In this document: piece after piece, positions 34,526 to 43,075 of the stretch
How positions within the stretch are numbered: position 1 is the stretch's first letter
Layout of the letters: the number at the start of each line of letters is the position of its first letter
Source of the DNA: Methylobacterium sp. Leaf123
GTDB taxonomy: Bacteria > Pseudomonadota > Alphaproteobacteria > Rhizobiales > Beijerinckiaceae
Assembly: GCF_001423405.1 (NCBI RefSeq)
Contig: NZ_LMNS01000034.1
Coordinates: 124,526 to 188,525 of the forward strand
Direction: 5' to 3'
Length of the DNA stretch: 64,000 nucleotides
Translations under genes and position numbers: made by a program
Notes under the pieces: generated by a model
Database searches by the model: none
Told to the model about the DNA's origin: nothing
The model's input: the letters and a program-made list of their open reading frames with translations, nothing else

Positions 34526-34835
34526 CGGTCGCCCACCCCCTTCTTCGTTTCCGGCAAAATGGCCGGATCCGGTTAAGAGTGCCTCACGGACCGCCAACCA
34601 TAGGTCGGTTTTCCTCGGAAACGGCGATCAGACCGAGTGCGCTGCGAAGGGTCCGGCGCTCAACGCGGCGCATCACCCCCGAGACAAACGACGGGTGTGG
34701 AGGGCCCATGGATGCCCCGCGCCGACGGCATCCGCCTTGAGGCAAGGACGCAGCGAAGCGTCGTCGGAGACACGGCGCGAGACAGCGAGGCGCGGCGCCC
34801 TCGATGGGCCACCGGACAGACGAGAACGGCGCCGG
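34526..34835. other. Intergenic stretch between the GGDEF-EAL and CheY-like genes
   Basis: No gene supported. It contains AAGAGTGCCTCAC at 34575-34587, a 13-base piece also found at the left arm of the palindromic element at 42844. It may hold a separate promoter for the GGDEF-EAL gene. Confidence 0.4.
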
Positions 34836-35288
34836 TCAGAACTTGCCGAGCAGCGGGAATTCCTGGCTCAGCGTCGATTCTGCCGGCAGCGGCGCCTCGC
34901 GGCGGCGCGGCTTGCGGTTGAGCACCTGCTTCAGCTTCGTCTTCAGCAGGTTGATGTCGAACGGCTTGAGGATGAAGGCATCGGCGCCCGCGACGTGGGC
35001 GTGGTTGATGTCCTCGAAGTCGAACGAGGTCTCGGTGAGGATGAAGGGCGTGTTCATCAGGCTGTCGTCGGCCCGGATCTCGCGCAGGAGCTGAAGCCCG
35101 TCCATCGGCTCCATGGTGAGATCGGAGATGACGAGGGCGTAGCGGCGCTCCCGCATCCGGATGAGGGCTTCGGCCGCGTCCGAGACGCCCTCGACGTCCG
35201 GGAAACCGAGGCGGGTCATCAGCTCGATGATCAGCCGCAGCAGCTTGGGCTGGTCATCGACGATGAGGATGGGAAGCGTGTCGCTCAT
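34836..35288 (-). CDS. Single-domain response regulator (CheY-like)
   Basis: 150 residues: one receiver domain with the acidic pair in LIVDDQPK, phospho-acceptor Asp56 in VISDLTMEPMDG, and Lys108 in FILKPF, then a 25-residue basic/Pro tail. There is no output domain, so it acts by binding other proteins. It is 61 bases downstream of the BLUF gene on the same strand and is likely cotranscribed. That makes it a candidate partner for light signalling, or a CheY/DivK-like regulator of the flagellum whose genes diverge next door. Confidence 0.85.
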   Translation of the reverse strand: MSDTLPILIVDDQPKLLRLIIELMTRLGFPDVEGVSDAAEALIRMRERRYALVISDLTMEPMDGLQLLREIRADDSLMNTPFILTETSFDFEDINHAHVAGADAFILKPFDINLLKTKLKQVLNRKPRRREAPLPAESTLSQEFPLLGKF

Positions 35289-35349
35289 GGCGTCCGGGGT
35301 CGCGTCTCAACGGGATCTCTGAAGGGCGGGCTGAAGACAGCCCACCCGC

Positions 35350-35817
35350 TCAAACGAACAGATGATCGATGCCCTGCTTGGCCATCGATTCGGCTTGGAG
35401 CGTGACGGCCAGGCCGTGGATCGCGCTGCTCTTGGGCGTGCCCCGTTGCAGCATCGGCAGAAGGCCGGATTTGGCGAAATGCGGCTCGTTGGCGGTCGTT
35501 CGGCTGACCGTGGTGAAGGAGCTGACGAACTCCCGCTTGGCGATTTCGCGCCACTCGACGATCTGCACGTCGCGGTGGCGCGAATCGGCGGCGATCCGCT
35601 GGAAGGTCTCGTTGACCGACTGGCGCTCGCCCTCGACGACCTGGATCGCGAAATTCTGATCGATGATCAGAAAGCTCGTGATCACGGCGAACTCGTTCTT
35701 CTTCTGAGCCTGACGGGTAATGTCACCGATCTGCTTGGCGCGCAGAGCCGGCTCGTTCGAAATGGTCAGGCGTGAGAAGTAGATCAGGTGGACGAGGCTC
35801 GTCCTCTTGTTCTTCAT
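35350..35817 (-). CDS. BLUF-domain blue-light photoreceptor, short form
   Basis: 155 residues. BLUF domains bind FAD and sense blue light through a Tyr-Gln-flavin hydrogen-bond switch. Here Tyr13 (LIYFSRL), Asn41 and Gln59 (FAIQVVEG) stand at the needed spacing (Asn to Gln 18 residues, as in PixD), and RIAADSRHRDVQIVEW is the usual alpha-2/beta-4 part. The normal Trp/Met near residue 100 is replaced by VSSF. The C-terminal 50 residues are a tail without enzyme domain, so it must signal through a partner. The ATG at 35817 is used; a GTG at 35838 is possible. The CheY-like gene follows. Confidence 0.82.
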   Translation of the reverse strand: MKNKRTSLVHLIYFSRLTISNEPALRAKQIGDITRQAQKKNEFAVITSFLIIDQNFAIQVVEGERQSVNETFQRIAADSRHRDVQIVEWREIAKREFVSSFTTVSRTTANEPHFAKSGLLPMLQRGTPKSSAIHGLAVTLQAESMAKQGIDHLFV

Positions 35818-35892
35818 GAATCCCGTCCGACGCGACAACTCGCGGCTACCTTAGCGGGCATGGCGATAACGGGCCGTAAACACGGACGGACC

Positions 35893-35907
35893 CGGCAGAA
35901 TCTGCCG
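35893..35907. promoter_or_regulatory. Palindrome upstream of the flgE promoter, candidate activator site
   Basis: CGGCAGA-A-TCTGCCG is a perfect 15-base palindrome, 75 bases upstream of the sigma-54-like -24 box. The CGGCA core resembles the ftr elements bound by the flagellar activator FlbD in Caulobacter. Further CGGCA matches lie at about 35935-35960. The match is by eye only. Confidence 0.45.
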
Positions 35908-35981
35908 CTCGTCCCCTACCCGCCTGTCCGAAACTGCCGAGCCCCGGCAAACCGGCTCCAACAATCCCAATGACTTAGCTC

Positions 35982-35997
35982 TGGCACGGGCGTTGCG
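35982..35997 (+). promoter_or_regulatory. Sigma-54 (RpoN) promoter of flgE
   Basis: TGGCACG (35982-35988), four bases, then TTGCG (35993-35997). This fits the sigma-54 consensus TGGCACG-N4-TTGCW with the required GG and GC ten bases apart. It lies 54 bases before the flgE ATG in the right orientation. Confidence 0.75.
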
Positions 35998-36050
35998 CTC
36001 CTGATTCCAGATCCACCGCTTCGTGCGGCCTTTGGGAGCGAGCGAACGCC

Positions 36051-37433
36051 ATGGACGTCTTTTCCGCGCTTCAGACCGCGGTTTCGGGCCTGAAGGCGCA
36101 GTCCTTCTCGTTGAGCAACATCTCGGGCAACATCGCGAACTCGCAGACGACCGGCTACAAGCGCATCGACACCAGCTTCGTCGACATGCTCGTGGACGGC
36201 GACGCGCGGAGCCAGACCGCGGGTTCTGTCGGTGCCTTCTCGGAACTCACCAACTCGATCCAGGGCAACAAGGTCTCGACCGGCGTCTCCACCAATATGG
36301 CGCTCGACGGCCAGGGCTTCTTCGCGGTGCGCAAGAAGACCACCGATGCGGGCGGCGGCGAGGGCTTCTCCGCCGGCAACCTCTATACCCGCCGCGGCGA
36401 TTTCGCCCCGGACAAGGACGGCTACCTCGTCAACAGCGCGGGCGCCTACCTCGTCGGCGCGAGCCTCGATCCGGTCACGGGCCAGACCAACGGCACGGGG
36501 CCGATCAAGATCTCGAACGCGATCATCCCGGCCAAGCCGACGACGTCGGTCACCTACTCAGCCAACCTGCCCAAATCCCCCGCCACGCCCAGCGCCGCCT
36601 CGACCGGAGGCCTGCTCTCCGCCTTCAGCGACGGGTCGGACGCGCGGGTGACGCCGACCAACGGCCGCACCAGCGGCAGCGTCTCCCAGGCCAATGCGCA
36701 GAGCTTCATCGACAACAGCATCGCCGGCCCGGCGCTCACCGTCTACACCGCCTCCGGCGCCCCCGTGAGCGTCCAGAGCCGGTGGGCGAAGGTGGCCGCC
36801 GCCGACACCGCGGCCGGCACGAGCGACACCTGGAACCTGTTCACCGCCGACAAGACCAGCGTCAGCGGCAACCAAGCGAGCTGGACCAATATCGGCCAGG
36901 CCTTCACCTTCAGCCCCAGCGGGCAGATGACCGCCCCGACCGGGAAAACCATTCCGATCAGCAACCTGACCGTGGACGGCGTCAATGTCGGCGAGGTCAC
37001 CCTCGATCTCAGCGGGGGCCTGACGCAATACGCCGCCGCCGCCGGCACGGTGACGACCAACGATCTCAAGCAGAACGGCTACGCCTCCGGCACGCTGAAC
37101 TCCGTCGAGGTCGGCGAGAACGGCATCATCAGCGGCAAGTATTCCAATGGCTCGGTGATCGGGCTGGCCCGGGTCGAGGTGGCCCAGTTCGTCAATCCCG
37201 ACGGGCTGAAGCCGGATTCGATGGGCAATTACCAGCAGACCGTCGCCTCGGGCGAGCCGATCAACGGGCTCAAGGATTCGACCGTGGTCGGGGCGAATGT
37301 CGAGCAGTCGAATACCGACATTGCCGCGGAATTCTCGAAGATGATCGTTACCCAACAAGCCTACTCTGCCAACACCCGGGTGATGTCGACCGCGCAGACG
37401 ATGATCTCCGATCTGCTGAACGTCATCCGCTGA
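36051..37433 (+). CDS. flgE: Flagellar hook protein FlgE
   Basis: 460 residues. The N-terminal rod-type motif is ALQTAVSGLKAQSFSLSNIS and GNIANSQTTGYKR. The C-terminal helix region (EFSKMIVTQQAYSANTRVMS) ends in the conserved LLNVIR. Both termini pack as coiled coils in the hook lumen, and the middle forms the outer D1/D2 surface. The export signal is in the unprocessed N-terminus. It is the first gene of flgE-flgK-flgL and follows a strong sigma-54 promoter match. Length is ordinary for the family. Confidence 0.95.
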   Translation: MDVFSALQTAVSGLKAQSFSLSNISGNIANSQTTGYKRIDTSFVDMLVDGDARSQTAGSVGAFSELTNSIQGNKVSTGVSTNMALDGQGFFAVRKKTTDAGGGEGFSAGNLYTRRGDFAPDKDGYLVNSAGAYLVGASLDPVTGQTNGTGPIKISNAIIPAKPTTSVTYSANLPKSPATPSAASTGGLLSAFSDGSDARVTPTNGRTSGSVSQANAQSFIDNSIAGPALTVYTASGAPVSVQSRWAKVAAADTAAGTSDTWNLFTADKTSVSGNQASWTNIGQAFTFSPSGQMTAPTGKTIPISNLTVDGVNVGEVTLDLSGGLTQYAAAAGTVTTNDLKQNGYASGTLNSVEVGENGIISGKYSNGSVIGLARVEVAQFVNPDGLKPDSMGNYQQTVASGEPINGLKDSTVVGANVEQSNTDIAAEFSKMIVTQQAYSANTRVMSTAQTMISDLLNVIR

Positions 37434-37458
37434 CGAGCCCTGAGGGAGGAGAAGCGCC

Positions 37459-39357
37459 TTGGCCCTCGACGCGTTCAGCACGGCCACCGCCGGCCTGCGG
37501 GTCACGCAGGCTCAGATCGGGGTCGTCTCGCAGAACATCGCCAATGTCGGCACGGCCGGCTATGTCCGGCGCACGCTCTCGCCCATCACCTCGGGCTCGG
37601 GCAATGCCGGCGTGGCGACCGGCACGGTCGCGCGGGCGCTCGACGCGGCCGCGCTCAAGCAGCTCCGCGCCGAGAGTTCGGGGGCGGCCTACACCTCGCT
37701 GATGTCCAAGACCCGCACGCAGCTCGATACGCTCTACGGGCGGCCCGGCGACGCCTCGGCGCTCGATGGGGTGTTCAACACCTTCACCCTCTCGCTTCAG
37801 ACCCTGGCCGCCAACCCGACCTCGACGGCCGCCCGGGCGACGGTGCTCAGTGCGGCCAACGACCTCGCCACGCGCATCGGCAGCGCCGCCAACGGGGTTC
37901 AGGCCCTGCGCTCGGGGCTGGAATCGCAACTCGCCACCGATACCGAGAAGGCCAGCGGCCTGCTCGCGCAACTGGCCAAGCTCAACACCCGCATCGTCGC
38001 GACCGCGGCGGGTGATGCGAGCCGCCCCGAACTCGAGGATCAGCGCGACCAGGCGCTGACCAGCCTGTCGGGCCTGATCGACATCAACGCCGTCCCCCAG
38101 AGCGACGGCAGCGTGAGCGTGCTGACCAGCTCCGGCGTCACCCTGCTCGACCGCTCCAACGCCGCCTCGCTCCGCTTCGATGCCCGCGGGACGCTCTCGG
38201 CCAACGCGCTCTACGCCCCCGATCCGTCGCAGAGCGGCGTCGGCACCATCGTCGCGTCGACGCCCGGTGGCGGCAAGATCGACCTGCTCGCCTCCGGGGC
38301 GATCCGCTCCGGCTCGATCGCCGCCGCGATCGAACTGCGCGATACGGTACTGCCTCAGGCCCAGCGCCAGCTCGACGACCTCGCGGCGGGGCTCTCCCGC
38401 GCGATGTCCGACCGTGTGGCCACCGGCACCGTCCCCGCCGACGGCACCAAGGGGGGCTTCGACATCGACCTGACCGGTCTCTCGGCCGGCAACGCCATCA
38501 CCCTGACGGTCCAGGATGGGAGCGGCACGCAGCGCAACCTGATCCTGGTGCCGTCCTACCAGAATCCGCCCCCCGCGATTCCCGCCGGCGCCACCGACGA
38601 CGCGAACGCCACGGTGATCCCCTTCACGATCCGGCGGCCGGACGCGACCCCCGCCCGCACCCCGGAAGAGCTCCGCAGCGCGATCACCACGGCGTTGGGC
38701 GGAGGGTACACGGTGTCGGGCGTGCCGGGCGGCGAGCCCGGCGCGATGCGCATCCTCGCCAGCGGAGGGGCCACCCTGGTCGCGGCGAGCGCCAGCGTGA
38801 CGCAGGTCACCGCAGCGGGCGACATCAAGGGCTCCGGCACGCAGCTTCCGCTCTTCGTCGACGGCGCCTCCTCCGCACTCTACACCGGCTCCTTCGACGG
38901 CGGCTCGCAGCTCACCGGATTCGCGCAGCGCATCGCCGTGAACCCCGCAGTGGTCGGCAGCGCCGGCAGCCTCGTCGGCGTCACCGGGACGGGGGCCGGA
39001 AGCGGAAACGGCGACGGAACCCGGCCGCAGGCGCTGTTCACCGCGCTGACCGGGACGCAGCGCCTGTTCTCCTCGTCGAGCGGCATCAGCGGCATCGACG
39101 CTCCGACCCGGTCGAGCGTCGCCGACTTCGTCCAGGGCGTCATCACCGTGCAGGGCGCCGCGGCGGCGGCGGCGCAGGATCTCGACGAGGGACAGAGCAT
39201 CGCCCTCTCGACGGCGCAGGGGCGGTTCGCCTCCGCCTCGGGGGTCAACATCGACGAGGAGATGTCGAACCTGATCGCGCTCCAGCAGGCCTACGCGGCC
39301 AATGCCCGCGTGCTGACCGCTGCCCGCGACATGATCGACACCCTGCTCAGGATTTAG
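37459..39357 (+). CDS. flgK: Flagellar hook-associated protein 1, FlgK
   Basis: 632 residues. It joins hook to filament. N-terminus: ALDAFSTATAGLRVTQAQIG and SQNIANVGTAGYVRR. C-terminus: NIDEEMSNLIALQQAYAANARVLTAARDMIDTLLRI, split here at ALQQAYAANARV. The TTG start (37459) has a strong site, GGAGGAGAAG, and sits 25 bases after flgE. Residues about 344-413 (GNAITLTVQDGSGTQRN ... TPEELRSAITTALGGG) form an inserted module similar to two copies found in FlgL. Confidence 0.93.
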   Translation: MALDAFSTATAGLRVTQAQIGVVSQNIANVGTAGYVRRTLSPITSGSGNAGVATGTVARALDAAALKQLRAESSGAAYTSLMSKTRTQLDTLYGRPGDASALDGVFNTFTLSLQTLAANPTSTAARATVLSAANDLATRIGSAANGVQALRSGLESQLATDTEKASGLLAQLAKLNTRIVATAAGDASRPELEDQRDQALTSLSGLIDINAVPQSDGSVSVLTSSGVTLLDRSNAASLRFDARGTLSANALYAPDPSQSGVGTIVASTPGGGKIDLLASGAIRSGSIAAAIELRDTVLPQAQRQLDDLAAGLSRAMSDRVATGTVPADGTKGGFDIDLTGLSAGNAITLTVQDGSGTQRNLILVPSYQNPPPAIPAGATDDANATVIPFTIRRPDATPARTPEELRSAITTALGGGYTVSGVPGGEPGAMRILASGGATLVAASASVTQVTAAGDIKGSGTQLPLFVDGASSALYTGSFDGGSQLTGFAQRIAVNPAVVGSAGSLVGVTGTGAGSGNGDGTRPQALFTALTGTQRLFSSSSGISGIDAPTRSSVADFVQGVITVQGAAAAAAQDLDEGQSIALSTAQGRFASASGVNIDEEMSNLIALQQAYAANARVLTAARDMIDTLLRI

Positions 39358-39371
39358 GTGCGGAGCCGCCG

Positions 39372-41177
39372 ATGACCATCACCGCTTTCGCCGCCGGCAC
39401 CTACCGCTTCGACCGCCAGTCGGCGAGCCTCGTCAGCATGAAGAACCAGCTCGACGGGCTGGCCAAGCAGCTCTCGACCGGGCGCACCGCCGAAACCTAT
39501 GGCGGCCTCGGCGTGGCGCGCACGACCAGCCTGAGCGCGCATGCGGCGATCAGCGCCCAGGACGGCTACCTCGCGGCGATCGGCTCGGCCGAAACGCGGG
39601 TGAAGCTCACGAGCGCCAGCCTCACTCAGCTCAAGGCCCTCTCCGACAGCACTCGCTCGAACCTCACCGGCATCGTCGCTACCCGCAACGAGAAGCTGCC
39701 ATCGACCACCGTGCAGCTTGCCGCCAACAACCTCTCGGCGGCCGTCGATGCCCTGAACCAGCAGGCGGCCGGGGTCTACGTCTTCTCGGGGCGCGCGACC
39801 GAGACGGCGCCGGTCGTCTCCGACCAAGCCATCCTGAACGGGATTCCGTCCGAAGGCCTCGACGGTCTCAGAACCCTGATCGCCGAGCAGAAGAAGGCCG
39901 ATCTCGGCCCCGCGGGCAATGGCCGCCTGACCCAGAGCGTCGGGACCCAGACGATCAGCCTGGCGGAGGATCCCAGCGCCGAAGTGCGGGTGAATTTCGG
40001 CTTCACCCTCATGGCCGCATCGAGTTCGAACAGCGCCGCACTCGGCGCGAACGTCGTCGCCGGGACGAAGCCGGATGTCGCCTTGAGCTTTGCCGAGCAG
40101 CCGGCCGAAGGCGCTCAGGTACGGGTGGTGATTCAGCTCGCCGACGGCAGTCAGAACACCCTCGACCTCACGGCCCGCGCGGGCGAGGCCGGCAATGCCG
40201 CCGGAGCCTTCTCCATCGGTGCCACCAAGGAGGAGACCGCCGCGAATCTGAAGCGGGCGCTCGGCGGAGCCGACATCGCCAGCGTGCAAAGCGCGAGCCC
40301 GCCCGGCGTGGCGGCGGCCTTCAGCAACGGCCGCGCGGGCACGGCGACCGTGACGGTCGGCAGCAACCCTACGGTCGGCGACACGATCACGCTCAAACTC
40401 GGCATGCATGACGGCACGACCAAGTCGATCACTCTGACCGCCGCCGCCACGGCCGAGGCCGGCTCCGCGACGGCCTTCGCCATCGGCGCGACGCCGGAGG
40501 AGACCACCGCGAACCTCTCCCGCTCGCTCCAGAACGCGCTAACAACGGCGGCCAACACCGAACTCTCCGCGAGTTCGGCCGGCCGCGCCTCGCTCAACTT
40601 CTTCGAGGGCTCGCCCGCCGCCGGCTTGAGCCCGCGGCGCATCGTGACGGACGCCACCGGCTACGGCACCGGCTACGCCGAGACCGCGAGCGCCAAGACC
40701 GTGATCTGGTACAAGGGCGACACCGCCTCCGACCCGCGGGCGACGGCGACCGTGCAGGCCGGCACCAGCCGGACGGTCGAGATCGGCGCGCAGGCCAATG
40801 AGGAGGCGATCCGCCGGACGCTGGCCGGGATCGCCGCGATGGCGGCGGAAAACTTCACCACCGGGACCGGTACGGTCGACACGGCCCGGTTCGAGGCGGT
40901 CTCCAGCCGGGCGGCGAACCTGCTCACCGCAGGCGACAGTCAGCAAAGCCTGGAGCAGATCGGCACCGATTTCGGCCTGGCCGCCAGCAGCATGGCCAAC
41001 GCGAAGTCGGTGGCCAACACCACCAAGGCGACCCTGGAGGATTCCCTCGACGGGGTCGATACGGTCTCGACGGAAGAGGTCGCGGCCAAGCTCCTGAGCC
41101 TGCAGACGCAGTTGCAGGCGAGCTACAAGGTCACCTCGATCCTCTCCGAGATGAGCCTCGTCAACTATCTCCGCTGA
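39372..41177 (+). CDS. flgL: Flagellar hook-associated protein 3, FlgL, enlarged
   Basis: 601 residues, well above the usual 300-400. The flagellin-like N-terminus has SMKNQLDGLAKQLSTGRTAE; the C-terminus has KATLEDSLDGVDTVSTEEVA and LLSLQTQLQASYKVTS. The extra length comes from a central insert with an internal duplication: residues 246-299 and 336-390 align, including IGATKEETAANLKRAL against IGATPEETTANLSRSL. These modules probably face outwards. The gene begins 14 bases after flgK, and a perfect terminator ends the operon. Confidence 0.9.
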   Translation: MTITAFAAGTYRFDRQSASLVSMKNQLDGLAKQLSTGRTAETYGGLGVARTTSLSAHAAISAQDGYLAAIGSAETRVKLTSASLTQLKALSDSTRSNLTGIVATRNEKLPSTTVQLAANNLSAAVDALNQQAAGVYVFSGRATETAPVVSDQAILNGIPSEGLDGLRTLIAEQKKADLGPAGNGRLTQSVGTQTISLAEDPSAEVRVNFGFTLMAASSSNSAALGANVVAGTKPDVALSFAEQPAEGAQVRVVIQLADGSQNTLDLTARAGEAGNAAGAFSIGATKEETAANLKRALGGADIASVQSASPPGVAAAFSNGRAGTATVTVGSNPTVGDTITLKLGMHDGTTKSITLTAAATAEAGSATAFAIGATPEETTANLSRSLQNALTTAANTELSASSAGRASLNFFEGSPAAGLSPRRIVTDATGYGTGYAETASAKTVIWYKGDTASDPRATATVQAGTSRTVEIGAQANEEAIRRTLAGIAAMAAENFTTGTGTVDTARFEAVSSRAANLLTAGDSQQSLEQIGTDFGLAASSMANAKSVANTTKATLEDSLDGVDTVSTEEVAAKLLSLQTQLQASYKVTSILSEMSLVNYLR

Positions 41178-41230
41178 TCCAAGCGACAGGCGTCTCGCTC
41201 GGCCCGCTCGCCGCCCTCGCGGAGGTGCCC

Positions 41231-41277
41231 AAACGAAAGCGGCCCGAGGAATGCCTCGGGCCGCTTTCGTTTGGTTC
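41231..41277. terminator. Bidirectional terminator between flgL and the DUF4167 gene
   Basis: A perfect 19-base stem, AAACGAAAGCGGCCCGAGG with its complement around AATG, ends in TTT and GGTTCGTTTTA on the plus strand and in AAA (TTT on the minus strand) on the other side. It lies between the convergent flgL and DUF4167 stops. Confidence 0.85.
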
Positions 41278-41280
41278 GTT

Positions 41281-42552
41281 TTACTCCGCCGCGTCCGGCG
41301 TATCCGTCTTCTCGGGAGCGGCCTCGTCCTCGGGCCCCTTGTAGCGGGTCCGGCGGCGCCGGGGCTTGGGCGCGGGCGCGTCCTCGGCCGATGACGGCAC
41401 CTCAGCGGCGGGGGCCGCCTCGCGCGGCTCCGGCGCGGAGCGCGCAACCGGCGCCTCGGGGGGCGGCGGCGGGGGGGTGGGGTTACGGGTCGCCGTCATC
41501 AGGAAGGCGGGCAGCGCCGACGGATCGGCGGCTTCCGCCGCAGCGGCGCGGCTGGCTTCGCTTGCACGTCCGCGTCCACGCCGGGGCGCTGGGCTGTCGG
41601 AACGCTGGGGCGCCTCGGGCCGTGCCGCGGGCTCGGCGCGGGTGTCCTGGCGCGGCTCTTGCCGGGGTTCAGGACATGCGTCCTGGCGGGGCTCCTGACG
41701 CGGCGCCTCGGCGGGCTCACCGCGACCGTTCTCGAAGCGCGCAGCATCGCGATCGCGGCGGTTCTCGCGACCCTGCGGCTCACGGCCCTGGTTGTCGCGG
41801 CCTTCCTGGGGCTGCTGCCCGAAATCCTGCCGGTAATCCTGACGCCGGTCCTGGCGGTAATCCTGCCGCGGGCCGTCCTGACGGGGATAGTCCTGACGAT
41901 CCTGGCGCTCGGACCGGTCTTGACGCTCGGGCCGATCCTGCCGGTCTTGGCGGTCAGGCCGGTCTTGGCGATCCTGACGGAACTCCTGCCGCGGCTCACC
42001 GCGGTTGTAATCCGGTCGGTTGCCCTCGAAGCGCTGGCCCCGGTCGTTGCGATCGTTGCGGTCGCGCCCCTGCTCGCGGGGCTGGAAGCGCTGGTTCCGA
42101 TCATTGCGATCGTTGCGCTGGGGCCGGCCGTCGAAGTCGTGGCGCTCGAACGGCTGCGGCTGCTGCGTCGGGTCGCCGTACTCGTCGGTGCCGTAGCCGA
42201 GACCCTGGCGACCGCCCTCGGCGCCCTGGCCCTGAACGGTCTCGTCGTCGCCTTCCTCGTCCTCGTCGAAGCCGTTGCGGGCATAGCCCTGCGTGACCTG
42301 CGGACGGCCAGGCTCCTGAGCGCCGGTGATGATCCGGAAATAGTGCTCGCCGTGCTGGAAGTAGTTCTCGGCGGCGACCGGATCGCCGCTCGCAAGGGCG
42401 TCGCGCGCCAGCTGCGCGTATTTGTCGGCGATGTGCTGGGCGGTGCCGCGAATTTTAACGTCGGGACCGTTCGACTCGTAAGAGCGCGTCAGCGGGTTCG
42501 GACCCTTGGGCCGATTGCGACCCCGCATCCGTCGATTCTGGTTTGGTCTCAT
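41281..42552 (-). CDS. DUF4167 protein with Arg/Gln/Asp-rich low-complexity middle
   Basis: 423 residues. The conserved N-terminal DUF4167 domain (about 15-80) has KGPNPLTRSYESNGPDVKIRG, split as PLTRSYESNGPDVKIRG, and AQHIADKYAQLARDALASGD, then AENYFQHGEHYFRI. The middle (about 120-290) is built of RQD/DRQ repeats with many Arg, Asp and Gln, typical of a disordered RNA-binding region. The tail is Ala/Pro/Glu-rich with a basic RRRRTRYKG patch. Function unknown; the gene follows prfA and prmC in this order in many Rhizobiales, so a translation-linked role is an attractive inference. Confidence 0.85.
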   Translation of the reverse strand: MRPNQNRRMRGRNRPKGPNPLTRSYESNGPDVKIRGTAQHIADKYAQLARDALASGDPVAAENYFQHGEHYFRIITGAQEPGRPQVTQGYARNGFDEDEEGDDETVQGQGAEGGRQGLGYGTDEYGDPTQQPQPFERHDFDGRPQRNDRNDRNQRFQPREQGRDRNDRNDRGQRFEGNRPDYNRGEPRQEFRQDRQDRPDRQDRQDRPERQDRSERQDRQDYPRQDGPRQDYRQDRRQDYRQDFGQQPQEGRDNQGREPQGRENRRDRDAARFENGRGEPAEAPRQEPRQDACPEPRQEPRQDTRAEPAARPEAPQRSDSPAPRRGRGRASEASRAAAAEAADPSALPAFLMTATRNPTPPPPPPEAPVARSAPEPREAAPAAEVPSSAEDAPAPKPRRRRTRYKGPEDEAAPEKTDTPDAAE

Positions 42553-43075
42553 CGGCCTCGATTGACCCTCGTTACCTGTCGCTCAGCGTGACTGACAGTG
42601 CCGGAGCTTGGCTCGCGGACAGGGCGAGCCGGGCGCAAGGCGCCCGACCGCGCTTCATTCCGCGATGTTTGCCGTTCGTCTGGTGGCTGCGCTCGGTTTT
42701 GGCGCGCCGCGAGACATCCCTCGACTGTCAGGTTCGATATCACCGAGCCTAGCCGCGACTGCCGGAGCGCGTCCGCTCGATGGTGGGAAGACCGTCCGAA
42801 GCCGGAGGACACGGTCAAAACCGATCCTGCCGATACCGTTTAAAAGAGTGCCTCACAAAACTCCCGGTTCTCGGGAGCTCCCTTTGGCCGGTGGGCGCAG
42901 CGGGAGTTTTGTGAGAGACGCTCAACGGACCATTGGCGGCCTGCATCCTTAAGCTAGTGACTGACGCCCTCGACAACAAGCATTTTTTCGTGGCCAAGGC
43001 GGCTTATGCCGGAATTGTGCAGGTTTATCGGTCTTTCGCGTCGCAGCCCGGCGCGAAATCCGCTCCCTCGATCCG
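42553..43075. other. Intergenic stretch upstream of the DUF4167 gene
   Basis: No gene supported. It contains the palindromic element at 42852-42915 and presumably the DUF4167 promoter. Frames on both strands here lack conserved features. Confidence 0.45.
42852..42915. repeat. Long palindromic element
   Basis: CTCACAAAACTCCCG (42852-42866) and its exact complement (42901-42915) form a 15-base stem. A smaller hairpin, CTCCCG-GTT-CTCGGGAG, overlaps its left arm, allowing two alternative folds. The left flank, AAGAGTGCCTCAC, recurs at 34575. Confidence 0.6.

Noticed and set aside
41700..42300. Repetitive DNA possibly resembling a CRISPR array or satellite
   Set aside because: The repeats are short, irregular and codon-phased; they encode the Arg/Gln/Asp-rich middle of the DUF4167 protein. 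No constant repeat with unique spacers is present.
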